Assembly: GCA_004376105.1 (NCBI GenBank)
Contig: SOKA01000031.1
Coordinates: forward strand, 1-24,520
Length of the DNA: 24,520 nucleotides
Reading direction: 5' to 3'
DNA from: Dehalococcoidia bacterium
GTDB lineage: Bacteria > Chloroflexota > Dehalococcoidia > Dehalococcoidales > E44-bin46
The notes beneath the pieces are model-generated. The model was not told where the DNA came from. It saw only the letters and a list, made by a program, of their open reading frames with translations, and made no database searches. Below, piece after piece: positions 13,346-21,340 of the stretch. Every line of letters starts with the position of its first letter. Within the stretch, counting starts at the first letter, position 1. The translations under genes were made by a program, and so were the position numbers.

Positions 13346-14440
13346 TCACCTCAAAACTCTATTTAATCTACTTAGTGCCTCGTTCTTTTGTCTAATTCCG
13401 AGTTTGGTTTTGTGGATGGCTTTGCTTAAAAGCTCGATTGACTGGTCGTAGGTTTTTCTATCAACGGGGTAGGGGATGCCATCCTTGCCACCGTGGGCGA
13501 AGCTGTAGCGGGCTGGGTCACGGTAGCTGGGGGCAATCCCATAGACCAGCTCAGAAATAAGGCTCAGGGCACGGATAGTCTTGGGACCCACTCCCTTTAG
13601 CCCTAATAGCTGCTCAAAGTCGTTTGGCTGGCGCTCATAGGTGCTTAAAAGAATCCGACTCAGACTATCAGGGTGGAGGTCATGGGTAGTCAGGTAGTAA
13701 CGCGAAGGCAAGTCTAATGTCTTTAGTCTTTTTAGTTCAGCCAAGGTATTCTGTGGCTTTTCATCGGTGGCTATATCAGTGATGGTAGTGCGGGCCGGCT
13801 CAGATTCAGTGGCAACCAGGTTTAGTGCCTGCCCCCTTGCCTCAGACAGGATAGCGGAGTGGGGCTCATTGACAAAGTCGGTTACCCTCTCCCCCAGCCA
13901 GTGGTAACGGCGGGCATAGCCAGTAGCCTCGTTCATTCCCTGCTGAATAACTGCCCATGAGCCACTGGCGGTGAAAAGGAAGGTGTGATGATAAAGCTGA
14001 TAGCCATCCTGAATGGCAGAGCTATCCACCTTGGCTGACATACGGCTGGCATATACCAGCGGGGTCGGATTTAGTGAAATTAAGTTCCCCCAGCCTTCTA
14101 TTTCAGTCGGAGTTTTGCGTGAGGCCTTGCCCTTGCCACCAGCTATAAATAGGCCCAGGTCTTTTTCTAATCCCTTTATCCCTTGCTTAAGGGCACCACA
14201 CAGGGTGGTGGTAACGCCACTCGAGTGCCAGTCATAGCCCAGAACGCAGCCAAAGGCTTGGAACCAGTAAGGATGTGACAGCCGCCTTAGCACCTCCTCA
14301 GAGCCAAAGTCGGCCATGATGGCAACGATAATCTCTCGAGCCAGCTTAACCATGCGCTCAAACAGCCATGGTGGCACCTTACCATAGTGGAGTGGCAGAT
14401 TGGCAATGCCGGTTCTGGTGGGAATAATAGGAGCTGACAT
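13346..14440 (-). CDS. DUF763 family protein
   Basis: 364 residues matching DUF763: R-T-G-I-A-N-L-P-L-H near the N-terminus, W-F-Q-A-F-G-C-V-L-G-Y-D-W-H-S-S-G-V-T-T (about 58-77), and G-G-K-G-K-A-S-R-K-T-P (about 101-111). A helix-hairpin-helix, L-L-G-L-K-G-V-G-P-K-T at about 280, suggests nucleic-acid binding. The family is found in archaea and scattered bacteria and has no proven function; a nuclease role is only a guess. AGGAG lies six bases before the ATG, and a TTGACC-N17-TAGACT promoter precedes it. Its last 141 bases are copied at 12279-12419. Confidence 0.88.
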   Translation of the reverse strand: MSAPIIPTRTGIANLPLHYGKVPPWLFERMVKLAREIIVAIMADFGSEEVLRRLSHPYWFQAFGCVLGYDWHSSGVTTTLCGALKQGIKGLEKDLGLFIAGGKGKASRKTPTEIEGWGNLISLNPTPLVYASRMSAKVDSSAIQDGYQLYHHTFLFTASGSWAVIQQGMNEATGYARRYHWLGERVTDFVNEPHSAILSEARGQALNLVATESEPARTTITDIATDEKPQNTLAELKRLKTLDLPSRYYLTTHDLHPDSLSRILLSTYERQPNDFEQLLGLKGVGPKTIRALSLISELVYGIAPSYRDPARYSFAHGGKDGIPYPVDRKTYDQSIELLSKAIHKTKLGIRQKNEALSRLNRVLR

Positions 14441-14461
14441 GGAACTCCTGTCTTCTATGAT

Positions 14462-14490
14462 AGTCTAATCGCTTTCGGTTAGAAGGTCAA
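14462..14490 (-). promoter_or_regulatory. Promoter of the DUF763 gene
   Basis: Minus strand TTGACC (14490-14485), 17-base spacer, TAGACT (14467-14462). The start would be near 14455. It diverges from the thioredoxin promoter at 14515-14543. Confidence 0.5.
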
Positions 14491-14514
14491 TAGTTAGGGG
14501 CAAAACCAACCTCC

Positions 14515-14543
14515 TTGACGCAAGAGAGTCAAAGCATTACTAT
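14515..14543 (+). promoter_or_regulatory. Promoter of the thioredoxin gene
   Basis: TTGACG (14515-14520), 17-base spacer, TACTAT (14538-14543). The predicted start near 14550 gives a 24-base leader that carries GGAG at 14561-14564. Confidence 0.5.
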
Positions 14544-14573
14544 AAATGCAAGAATTACACGGAGAAGAGCGTA

Positions 14574-14891
14574 ATGGTAAAGGATATTTCAGACCAAAAT
14601 TTTGAAGACGAGGTCATAAAATCCACCCTGCCGGTACTGGTTGACTTATGGGCACCCTGGTGCCGCCCCTGCTCTATGGTTGCCCCCGTCGTTGATAGAT
14701 TGGCGGAAAAGTATAGCGGCAAGTTCAAGTTTTGTCGACTGAATATAGATGAGAGTCCACAAATAGCTGCCCGATACAGGATTATGGCCATACCTACCCT
14801 AATGTTTTTCAAGGGTGGGGAGGTGGTGGATACAGTTGTTGGCGCTGTACCGGAACGAGCTCTTCAGCCAAAAATTGACGAACTCCTCTAA
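14574..14891 (+). CDS. trxA: Thioredoxin with a CRPC active site
   Basis: 105 residues, the full thioredoxin fold and nothing more. The redox motif is W-A-P-W-C30-R-P-C33, and the cis-proline is in M-A-I-P-T-L. Usual thioredoxins have CGPC; arginine in place of glycine should shift the redox potential or partner choice but does not prevent function. There is no signal peptide, so it acts in the cytoplasm as a disulfide reductase. It stands alone with its own promoter and converges on the corrinoid operon, 20 bases from the end of cobU. No thioredoxin reductase is nearby. Confidence 0.93.
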   Translation: MVKDISDQNFEDEVIKSTLPVLVDLWAPWCRPCSMVAPVVDRLAEKYSGKFKFCRLNIDESPQIAARYRIMAIPTLMFFKGGEVVDTVVGAVPERALQPKIDELL

Positions 14892-14911
14892 TCTGGCACT
14901 TTAGCCAGTGC

Positions 14912-15475
14912 TTATAGTGAAAAATACCGGGAGGGTTTTATTGGCACCGGTAAGCCGGCGACCATTAGGTAAATCTCATCAACCTGCTGGGCTAGTAGCT
15001 GATTCACCCTACCTAGTAAATCGCGATACAACCTACCCACTCTATTAGCCGGCACCAAGCCCAGGCCAACCTCATTGGTAACAATAATGAAGCTGGCATC
15101 AGTGTGGTTAATACACTCTACCAACTCATTAATCTCGCTAGTAAGTTTTTGCTCAATAAGAGGGACGCCAGTTTGGTCGCTATATTGGCTGAGAATGTTA
15201 CTAACCAGGAGGGTAATGCAATCCACAATCACCACCTGAGCCTCACCAATTTTTTGAGAAATCTGGCTACCTACGTGGGTGGTAACCTCAAGGGTGCTCC
15301 AAGCTGATGGCCTTGCCTGCTGATGCTTCTCAATACGTTGCCGCATCTCTTCATCGCCAGCCACCGCTGTAGCCACAAAGAGCACCGGTTCGCCTAACTT
15401 TAGGGCAAGCTCCTGGGCAAAATGACTTTTGCCACTACGAGCACCACCAATTATTAGAATGTTTTTCAACCTCAC
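14912..15475 (-). CDS. cobU: Adenosylcobinamide kinase/guanylyltransferase
   Basis: 187 residues. The P-loop is G-G-A-R-S-G-K-S (10-17). The segment E-K-H-Q-Q-A-R-P-S-A-W-S-T-L-E, near residue 50, carries the histidine that is guanylylated in CobU. The enzyme phosphorylates adenosylcobinamide and then makes adenosylcobinamide-GDP, the first step of lower-loop assembly. It is the last gene of the corrinoid operon. GTG 15475 and TTG 15469 are both possible starts. The GTG and its G-rich upstream sequence lie inside a dispersed palindromic repeat (15470-15511), so the repeat seems to supply the ribosome-binding site. Confidence 0.93.
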   Translation of the reverse strand: MRLKNILIIGGARSGKSHFAQELALKLGEPVLFVATAVAGDEEMRQRIEKHQQARPSAWSTLEVTTHVGSQISQKIGEAQVVIVDCITLLVSNILSQYSDQTGVPLIEQKLTSEINELVECINHTDASFIIVTNEVGLGLVPANRVGRLYRDLLGRVNQLLAQQVDEIYLMVAGLPVPIKPSRYFSL

Positions 15476-15511
15476 CCCCTAATCCCCCTCTCCTTGGAAG
15501 GAGAGGGGGAT
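15470..15511. repeat. Palindromic repeat at the cobU start
   Basis: CCTCACCCCCTA is followed by a perfect 14-bp palindrome, ATCCCCCTCTCCTT-GG-AAGGAGAGGGGGAT (15482-15511). It is the same family as 10401-10449 and 24421-24450, sharing CCTCACC, then a short link, then AT and a C-run. It fills the gap before cobU and overlaps the first cobU codons. Confidence 0.8.
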
Positions 15512-15521
15512 GGGTTGTATG

Positions 15522-15540
15522 AGAGGGGCTTCGCCCCTCT
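15522..15540 (-). terminator. Hairpin between the PP-loop gene and cobU
   Basis: AGAGGGGC and GCCCCTCT form an 8-bp stem with a TTC loop, 17 bases after the PP-loop ATPase stop. There is no T-run on the minus strand, so it may weaken transcription into cobU or stabilise the upstream mRNA and not terminate fully. Confidence 0.35.
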
Positions 15541-15556
15541 AAGACTCCCCTGGTTA

Positions 15557-16246
15557 TCACTTAGACCTTAAAGCGTATTTCAAAATGTCTAAAAACCAGT
15601 AGCCGTCTCTCAATACTTTATTGGTTTCCAAGATTTCTATCCGCCGGTTAAACAGAGGGCCATCGGTAACAAAGGTATGATACTCTCCAGCTTCACCGCA
15701 TAGCTGAATCTCATTTGTCTGCTTTAGTTCAGATAGATGAGACAGAAAATCGAGGTTTATCTTCCGCCCCAACCATTCCTGACTAAACAGGTCAGCCCTA
15801 GCCACAACCACTATCGCCTCAAATTCCGAGCCGATAAAGCCTTTCAATATTGCCTCCTGACTCTGTCCCCACAAGGGTAGATAGGGTATAATATCCACCT
15901 GCTGACACACCCTATCAATCCATTGCCTGTGTTGTTCAAGGTCAATATCACCAAAGACACCACCCCTCATCCCCATCTGCTTGAAGGCAAGGAGCATATC
16001 CTTAAACTCAGTCTCATAATTAGCCATCGTCGTCCGCCTCTGAATCAGTGGAACTCCGATAGCTTGTGACTGCGCTTCCAGTAATTCAGGAGATAGCCCA
16101 TGGGTCCATGACCGCTTACCATCCTCGGTTATCATATTTGCCAAATAACGAACCTTTAGACCGCTAACACCCGCCTGGTAACAGGCAAAGCAACTGTCCT
16201 TTCCACCACTCCACGAGGTAAAAACCTGATGTATAGTAGCCTCCAA
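15557..16246 (-). CDS. PP-loop ATPase, Dph6/MJ0570-like
   Basis: 229 residues. W-S-G-G-K-D-S (12-18) near the N-terminus is the PP-loop that adenylates a substrate. The later G-G-V-F-G-D-I-D, C-G-E-A-G-E-Y-H-T and D-G-P-L-F segments are typical of the diphthine-ammonia ligase (Dph6)-related family. Bacteria lack diphthamide, so the substrate here is something else. Its place between cobC and cobU inside a riboswitch-controlled corrinoid operon suggests an amidation or other ATP-driven step on a corrinoid or lower-ligand precursor; this is inference. The TTG at 16246 lacks a ribosome-binding site. GGAGG lies just inside that reading, five bases before an ATA codon at 16234, so the true start is unclear. 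Confidence 0.82.
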   Translation of the reverse strand: MEATIHQVFTSWSGGKDSCFACYQAGVSGLKVRYLANMITEDGKRSWTHGLSPELLEAQSQAIGVPLIQRRTTMANYETEFKDMLLAFKQMGMRGGVFGDIDLEQHRQWIDRVCQQVDIIPYLPLWGQSQEAILKGFIGSEFEAIVVVARADLFSQEWLGRKINLDFLSHLSELKQTNEIQLCGEAGEYHTFVTDGPLFNRRIEILETNKVLRDGYWFLDILKYALRSK

Positions 16247-16256
16247 AAATATTAAA

Positions 16257-16868
16257 TTAACTATCGCTCAAATGGGAAGTATCATTGAATAGGCTCAGTA
16301 TTGCCCCTTCGGAATAAGTCTCTAGTATGCTAAGTGAAGCCAAATCAGGGACAAACTGATAAATATGCCATAGTTCTATTCCCAGTAGCTGGCAGATAAG
16401 TGTACGTAAAACCCCGCTATGAACCACAATGAGTATTGTTTCCTCCGTCGTATGCTTCTTTAGCCTGTCCACAAACTTACTAACTCGGTTACTTAGCTCG
16501 TCAAGGCTTTCACCACCGGGAAACTTTAAATTAGGGCCTCTTTGCATCAACGACTTAACGACCTCAGGGTAAAGCTGGATAATCTCTTCAAAATTCAAAC
16601 CCTCAATCTTACCGAAGTTAATCTCACGCAGCTCAGCACAGGCGGTAACCTCCACCTGGTATCTAGAGGCAATAATCTTAGCTGTTGCCAAAGCTCGCTG
16701 CAGGTCACTAGAGTAAATAGCATCAATCTTCTGTGTTGCCAGGCGGTCACGTAACCTCTCAGCCTGCTTAAGTCCAAGTGCACTTAACTTGACATCAGTG
16801 TGCCCCCAGAGCCTCTTGGAGCTCTTCAATTCAGTCTCACCATGTCTTACCAAAAGTAATCTAGACAT
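16257..16868 (-). CDS. cobC: Histidine phosphatase, probable alpha-ribazole phosphatase
   Basis: 203 residues. R8-H9-G10-E11 is the phosphohistidine motif of the phosphoglycerate-mutase-like phosphatases. G-H-T-D-V-K-L-S and a late V-V-H-S-G-V-L-R provide the second conserved histidine. Phosphoglycerate mutase-like enzymes share these motifs. The position between cobS and the PP-loop gene makes removal of phosphate from alpha-ribazole phosphate or adenosylcobalamin phosphate the likely job. GGAGGG precedes the ATG. It starts 15 bases after the cobS stop. Confidence 0.88.
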   Translation of the reverse strand: MSRLLLVRHGETELKSSKRLWGHTDVKLSALGLKQAERLRDRLATQKIDAIYSSDLQRALATAKIIASRYQVEVTACAELREINFGKIEGLNFEEIIQLYPEVVKSLMQRGPNLKFPGGESLDELSNRVSKFVDRLKKHTTEETILIVVHSGVLRTLICQLLGIELWHIYQFVPDLASLSILETYSEGAILSLFNDTSHLSDS

Positions 16869-16883
16869 AATTATCCCTCCGAG

Positions 16884-17663
16884 TTAGGCTAACCCCAACC
16901 ATTGGTTGTGGGCTAAAAGACAAACAAGAACAAGCACAGAGACCTCAGCAACCTCATTTATCGCCCCATAGGTATCACCGGTAAGACCGGAAAATTTGCC
17001 CTTCAGATAGGCTGCCATAGACGCTACTATAACCCAGACACCGAGCATTATAACAAAGCCTGCCAGATAAAAGTAAGCGATGCCTGCCCATCGAGCTAAA
17101 CCTATAGCTACCGCCAGGGTTATGATTGTAGCTATGGTAAACCTCTGCCAACTAGCCTCCTGCTTAAATACCTTCCCTAAACCTGATGGTCTGGCATAGG
17201 GATAGGCGAAAAGAGCATAGACCATTGCCCAGCGACTTACTACCGGCATAAGCACCAGGGTCGCCATCATCAAGCTCTCAGGCACACTATTTAGTGAGAT
17301 ATACTTAACCAAGAGCAATAAAAAGGCGCCAACAATGCCAAAAGCACCAGCCCGGCTATCGTGCATCACCTGCCACCGAGCCTCGGGGGTCTTATGACCA
17401 GCTATGCCGTCACAAGTATCAACAAAGCCATCAAGGTGGAGCCCACCAGTGAGCACCACCAGGCAAACGAGCAACAGCCCATTAACTACAGCCGAAGGTA
17501 AAATAAGACCTAAAAGCCAGTATAATCCAGCCAAGATAAGACCAACAATAATACCGACTGCAGGGAAATAACCTATGGAACGCCCTACTTGCTCAGGGCT
17601 AACCTCACGCCGCCAGGGCAAGGGTATAATGGTTAGAAAGCTTAGAGCGGCTAAAAACTTCAA
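16884..17663 (-). CDS. cobS: Adenosylcobinamide-GDP ribazoletransferase (cobalamin synthase)
   Basis: 259 residues, an integral membrane enzyme with about six hydrophobic segments. The cytosolic aspartate motif H-L-D78-G-F-V-D82-T-C-D85-G, and the following [10 protein letters not shown], bind the metal and the GDP-cobinamide. It joins alpha-ribazole (or its phosphate) to adenosylcobinamide-GDP to complete the nucleotide loop. The TTG start overlaps the cobT stop by four bases (TTGA), a tight translational coupling. Length and motifs are normal for the family. Confidence 0.95.
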   Translation of the reverse strand: MKFLAALSFLTIIPLPWRREVSPEQVGRSIGYFPAVGIIVGLILAGLYWLLGLILPSAVVNGLLLVCLVVLTGGLHLDGFVDTCDGIAGHKTPEARWQVMHDSRAGAFGIVGAFLLLLVKYISLNSVPESLMMATLVLMPVVSRWAMVYALFAYPYARPSGLGKVFKQEASWQRFTIATIITLAVAIGLARWAGIAYFYLAGFVIMLGVWVIVASMAAYLKGKFSGLTGDTYGAINEVAEVSVLVLVCLLAHNQWLGLA

Positions 17664-18730
17664 TCGCCTAGCTCATTCCTTTCAGATACTCCAGCTTCGG
17701 CGAAGGTAGACATCTCACCCAGAACCCTGGCTGCAGTCTCAGCCAGAAATATTCCCAGGGCAGCCCCTGTGCCTTCACCTAAACGCATACCCAAATCCAA
17801 TAAGGGCTTAAGCCCTAAATACCTGAGTAGAAGGTGGTGACCTACCTCAGCCGAAACATGAGCCGCGATAAGGAAGTTCCTCAATTCCGGTGACAGTGCA
17901 GTGGCAATGAGGGCTGCTGCCCCAGAAATAAAGCCATCAATTACTACCGGAATACGGTGAGCGGCCGCAGCCAACATCACCCCGGCCAAGCCACCAATCT
18001 CAAAGCCACCCACCTTTGCCAGTACATCCAAGGGCTGGGCAGAGTTAGGGCAGTTCACCGCCAGGGCTCTATCTATTACTTCTATCTTAAGCGCAAGCTG
18101 CTTGTCGGCTATGCCAGTGCCTCGACCAGTTACCTCAGCCACCGGTTTTCCCATCATAACCGCACAGATAGCGCTGCTGGCAGTAGTATTACCTATCCCC
18201 ATATCACCAGTGCCCACTATATCCAAACCCTTAGCCACCTCAGTCGCCACTACCTCAATCCCTGTCTCTATTGCCTTCACTGCCTGCTGGCTGGTCATAG
18301 CCGAACCTAGAGCCATATTCTGAGTGCCTAAAGCAACCTTCCTAGACAAAAGCCGAGGGTTAGCTTCCAGCTCAGTAGCCACCCCCATATCCACCACAAT
18401 AATTCTGGCTCCTACCTGACGGGTAATAACATTTATCCCAGCTCCACCGCTAAGGAAATTGTAAACCATTTGAGCAGTAACCCCCTGGGGATAAGCACTT
18501 ACCCCCTCGGCTACCACCCCATGGTCGCCAGCCATAGTGATAATAGCTTTGTGCCTGATTTGAGGAATGGGTCTACCCTGAATACCAGCCAGTTGAATTG
18601 ACAGCTCCTCCAGCCTGCCCAGACTGCCCTGTGGTTTGGTCAAGAGATTCTGCCTGGCTTGGGCCTTAGCCATTGCCTCTCTATCCAGAGGCTCTATCAT
18701 TTCAATTATATTAGATAACAGTGCAGACAC
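17660..18730 (-). CDS. cobT: Nicotinate-nucleotide--dimethylbenzimidazole phosphoribosyltransferase
   Basis: 356 residues, the usual CobT length. It activates the lower-ligand base by making alpha-ribazole phosphate from nicotinate mononucleotide. [10 protein letters not shown] near 32, A-G-D-H-G-V at about 67, [11 protein letters not shown] (173-183) and L-G-E319-G-T-G-A-A-L are family motifs; the last holds the catalytic glutamate. The start is GTG at 18730 behind GGGAGGT. It follows btuF by 29 bases and overlaps cobS. Which base it activates cannot be read from sequence; no dimethylbenzimidazole synthesis gene is in the window. Confidence 0.96.
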   Translation of the reverse strand: MSALLSNIIEMIEPLDREAMAKAQARQNLLTKPQGSLGRLEELSIQLAGIQGRPIPQIRHKAIITMAGDHGVVAEGVSAYPQGVTAQMVYNFLSGGAGINVITRQVGARIIVVDMGVATELEANPRLLSRKVALGTQNMALGSAMTSQQAVKAIETGIEVVATEVAKGLDIVGTGDMGIGNTTASSAICAVMMGKPVAEVTGRGTGIADKQLALKIEVIDRALAVNCPNSAQPLDVLAKVGGFEIGGLAGVMLAAAAHRIPVVIDGFISGAAALIATALSPELRNFLIAAHVSAEVGHHLLLRYLGLKPLLDLGMRLGEGTGAALGIFLAETAARVLGEMSTFAEAGVSERNELGD

Positions 18731-18759
18731 TTTTATTCTACCTCCCTGTAAAGCTTCTG

Positions 18760-19668
18760 TTACTTAAACAGCTCGGGGTGAATGATTCTTGCCATCTCCT
18801 CCAGACCCAGAACTATTCGGGGCCCAGAACGGCTGACAAGGTCATCATCAATGGTAAAAATTTTGCCTTGCTTCACCGCGGTTATCCCGTGCCAAGTGGG
18901 GTGTTCCTTTAGTACTTCTGGTGGTGTAAACGCTGTTCCATGTTTAGCCGGCATTACGATAATCTGTGGGTCAGAGTTAACCACTTCCTCAATACTGAAT
19001 TGCGCCCAGGGAGCTAAAGCTTTAGCGGCAATATTCTCTCCACCGGCCATGGTAATAAGGGAGTCAATGAAGGAGCCAGGGCCAGCTGTCCAAGGATTGT
19101 TTAGGTCGGTAGCATCAAACACATAGAAGACCCTAACTCTGGGAACGCCTTCCACCCGAGCGGAAATGCGAGCAATACGATGTCTCATATCACTAATGAG
19201 TTGGTTAGCCTTTTTCTCCGTGCCGGTAATCTTTCCCAATAATTCAATATCTTTCAGGATACCATCAATATCCTTAGGGTCTATAACAAAAAAAGTGATG
19301 CCTAAACCCTCAAACCCTTTAATGCTTTCGCTATACCCATCAGTCAAAACCAAATCTGGCTCTAGAGCGACAATCATTTCAATGGAGGGGTTAAAATAGT
19401 TACCAACGCTAGGTTTTAACTTAGCTTCTTCAGGATAGTCGCAATAGTCGCTGACTCCAACCACCCTTTCCTCCAAACCAAGAGCAAAAAGGGTCTCGGT
19501 TATACTGGGCACATGAGACACAATCCTCTGTGGAACCTTCTCTATTCTCACTTCCCTGCCTATATCATCGATGAAGGTTCCTGGCTGAAACTGCTGCTGA
19601 CACCCAGCAAACATAATAACTGACAAACTCAACAGCATGATAATAATACTAATTCGCATCAATCTCAT
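18760..19668 (-). CDS. btuF: Corrinoid ABC transporter substrate-binding lipoprotein, BtuF-like
   Basis: 302 residues. A short signal ending in the lipobox M-F-A-G-C23 shows a lipid-anchored extracellular protein. The mature part is a class III periplasmic-binding protein: [17 protein letters not shown] near 50, G-V-S-D-Y-C-D-Y-P, and a long linking helix in the middle. Iron-siderophore binders share the fold. The cobalamin riboswitch directly upstream and the cob genes downstream make corrinoid binding the best call. GGAGGT lies five bases before the ATG. The membrane and ATPase partners (BtuC, BtuD) are not in the window and must be encoded elsewhere. Confidence 0.88.
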   Translation of the reverse strand: MRLMRISIIIMLLSLSVIMFAGCQQQFQPGTFIDDIGREVRIEKVPQRIVSHVPSITETLFALGLEERVVGVSDYCDYPEEAKLKPSVGNYFNPSIEMIVALEPDLVLTDGYSESIKGFEGLGITFFVIDPKDIDGILKDIELLGKITGTEKKANQLISDMRHRIARISARVEGVPRVRVFYVFDATDLNNPWTAGPGSFIDSLITMAGGENIAAKALAPWAQFSIEEVVNSDPQIIVMPAKHGTAFTPPEVLKEHPTWHGITAVKQGKIFTIDDDLVSRSGPRIVLGLEEMARIIHPELFK

Positions 19669-19701
19669 TAGATACCTCCAGCTTAATAACTAGATAAAAT
19701 A

Positions 19702-19736
19702 AAATCCCCCTCTGCTTAATACAGCAAGGGGGATTT
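19702..19736 (-). terminator. Riboswitch-controlled intrinsic terminator
   Basis: On the minus strand AAATCCCCC pairs with GGGGGATTT, extended inward by TTGC with GCA-G-A (one bulged G), around an eight-base loop and followed by TATTTTAT. It lies between the cobalamin aptamer and btuF, so it can stop transcription before the operon. Its 5' arm can instead pair with AAAGGGGG at 19770-19763, which would form an antiterminator. Confidence 0.85.
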
Positions 19737-19762
19737 CTCACTCTACTTTGGTCATCATCCCA

Positions 19763-19914
19763 CCCCCTTTCTCCGCGGAGGTTTAAGAATACCCAGAAGT
19801 TCGGCGTTCTGGCTTGTGATAGAGATTATCTATCACTCACAGCAGGCGAGACTGCGTCGGATTCTCACCGACTTGCTCTCCGATTATACCTGAATTGTCC
19901 CAGGCACCTCTGAG
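19763..19914 (-). promoter_or_regulatory. Cobalamin riboswitch
   Basis: The minus-strand RNA runs from GAGGTGCC (5', about 19912) through GGTGAGAATCCGACGCAGTC and CGCC, then a long hairpin (GTGATAGATAATCTCTATCAC), to AAGCCAGAACGCC and ACCTCC (3', about 19778). These match the conserved cobalamin aptamer blocks. GAGGT (19912-19908) and ACCTC (19782-19778) form P1. The AAAGGGGG just after P1 is the presumed antiterminator strand. When B12 is bound the terminator at 19702-19736 should form and shut the operon off. The rest of 19669-20060 holds no gene; 19915-20060 contains the operon promoter region, which I cannot place firmly. Confidence 0.92.
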
Positions 19915-20060
19915 CTGCCTATTAAATTTTATACAGGATACAGCAATCCCAAAGAAAATGCAAGCCTACTCTTGTTCAATAGGTCTTCTGCCCCCATTAC
20001 TACTGAACTTGATACCTCAGGTCAAATTGATTAAGATTAAGTTGTTATCAGATGTAGATA

Positions 20061-20756
20061 ATGGAAAATATATCACTTTTAGTTGCTTTCGGTGCCGGGC
20101 TATTATCTTTCTTATCACCCTGCGTGCTGCCTTTAGTGCCAATATACTTTGCCATTCTAGCCGGTCCGGATATTCTTGAAGCCAAGACTGATAAAAGGCA
20201 AGCCCACGTATTCCTTCATTCCCTTAGCTTTGTCATCGGTTTTACCACGGTTTTTGTTATCTTGGGCGCGGGAGCTGGCTTGGCTGGATTTGCCATCAAC
20301 ATCAGTATCTTCACAATCCGCAGAGTAGCTGGCACCCTGCTGATAGTCTTTGGAGCGCTTCTGCTGGCAACTCAGAAGGTGCCACAACTAAATTTTCAAA
20401 AGCGTCTAACCCCGTCCCAAAGCAAAACCACCGGCTACTTACGTTCCTTCGTGACCGGCGCTATATTTTCCATGGCTTCTATGTCCTGTGCTACCTACAT
20501 ATTGGGAGGTATCCTGATGCTCGCCTTAGCTTCGGAGACGGCATGGCGCGGTGCTTCCCTGCTAACTATCTATTCTCTGGGGCTGGGGATTCCATTCCTA
20601 ATAATCGGAGCCGCCTTTGATTCTATTACTCCACTACTAAAGCGCATCCGCCGCCACTCCACCGTAATCTACATCTTGAGTGGCGTTCTGCTCATAACTG
20701 TGGGGATACTTCTCCTAACTAATAGGCTGGTTTTGTTTTTAGCCACAATCCAGTGA
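20061..20756 (+). CDS. ccdA: CcdA-type thiol-disulfide membrane transporter
   Basis: 231 residues with six predicted membrane segments. The first carries S-F-L-S-P-C-V-L-P-L-V-P and the fourth carries F-S-M-A-S-M-S-C-A-T-Y, giving the two redox cysteines typical of CcdA (the transmembrane part of DsbD). It passes electrons from cytoplasmic thioredoxin across the membrane to extracytoplasmic reductases. The ResA-like gene starts 22 bases later and is its likely partner. No good Shine-Dalgarno sequence precedes the ATG. In most CcdA proteins the second cysteine is followed by proline; here it is C-A-T, a small deviation. Confidence 0.92.
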   Translation: MENISLLVAFGAGLLSFLSPCVLPLVPIYFAILAGPDILEAKTDKRQAHVFLHSLSFVIGFTTVFVILGAGAGLAGFAINISIFTIRRVAGTLLIVFGALLLATQKVPQLNFQKRLTPSQSKTTGYLRSFVTGAIFSMASMSCATYILGGILMLALASETAWRGASLLTIYSLGLGIPFLIIGAAFDSITPLLKRIRRHSTVIYILSGVLLITVGILLLTNRLVLFLATIQ

Positions 20757-20778
20757 TAAAATTATATAGGGCATAAAT

Positions 20779-21288
20779 ATGAATAAAATGCTAAAAGCAA
20801 TACTGGTAATGATACTGACCTCAGGGTTATTAATAACCGGTTGCGCTGTTGGCTCTGAGCCAGCAGCAACAGTAGGTATGGCAGCACCAAATTTTCAGCT
20901 TCAAAATCTTGATGGACAGTCTGTTTCCCTCAGCGATTTCCGGGGTAAGCCGGTGTTAATCAACTTCTGGGCAACCTGGTGTCCCCCCTGCCGTAGTGAA
21001 ATGCCCTATATACAGCAGGTGTATGATGAAATGCATGAGAAGGGGCTGGTGGTACTAGCTATTAACATAGGTGAGAGTTCTTCCAAAGTAAAGAGTTTCT
21101 TGCAAGATAATGACCTTTCCCTTCCAGTGCTGCTTGATACCAGGGGAGTTGTAGCCCAGAGGTATAACATCGGAAGCATCCCGACTACCTTCTTCATTGA
21201 TAAAGATGGCATAATTCGAGAGAAGATAATTGGTGCCTTCACCAGCAAGGCACAAATAGAAATGAGGCTGAGTAAGATTATGCCGTAG
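20779..21288 (+). CDS. ResA/TlpA-like thioredoxin lipoprotein
   Basis: 169 residues. Lipobox L-I-T-G-C22 ends the signal peptide, so the protein is anchored outside the membrane. The AhpC/TSA-like thioredoxin domain has W-A-T-W-C68-P-P-C71 and cis-proline S-I-P-T-T. The CPPC-type motif and the lipoprotein form are typical of ResA/TlpA, which reduce apocytochrome c or other extracytoplasmic thiols with electrons from CcdA. No cytochrome c synthesis genes (resB, resC) lie here, so the true client is unknown. Confidence 0.92.
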   Translation: MNKMLKAILVMILTSGLLITGCAVGSEPAATVGMAAPNFQLQNLDGQSVSLSDFRGKPVLINFWATWCPPCRSEMPYIQQVYDEMHEKGLVVLAINIGESSSKVKSFLQDNDLSLPVLLDTRGVVAQRYNIGSIPTTFFIDKDGIIREKIIGAFTSKAQIEMRLSKIMP

Positions 21289-21340
21289 TTAATTCAGGTT
21301 GTGATTCAGCGGCAAATAAATCGTCAAAAGGAGGTTAGGT

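Noticed and set aside
14889..14911. Intrinsic terminator between trxA and cobU
   Set aside because: CTGGC-ACTTTA-GCCAG gives only a 5-bp stem with no T-run, too weak to call.
17957..18310. 117-codon plus-strand open frame inside cobT
   Set aside because: Antisense to the conserved CobT core; its composition mirrors that gene and it has no start signal.
19895..20179. 94-codon plus-strand open frame across the riboswitch edge and the ccdA start
   Set aside because: It overlaps the start of ccdA in another frame and the 5' end of the riboswitch; no family resemblance.
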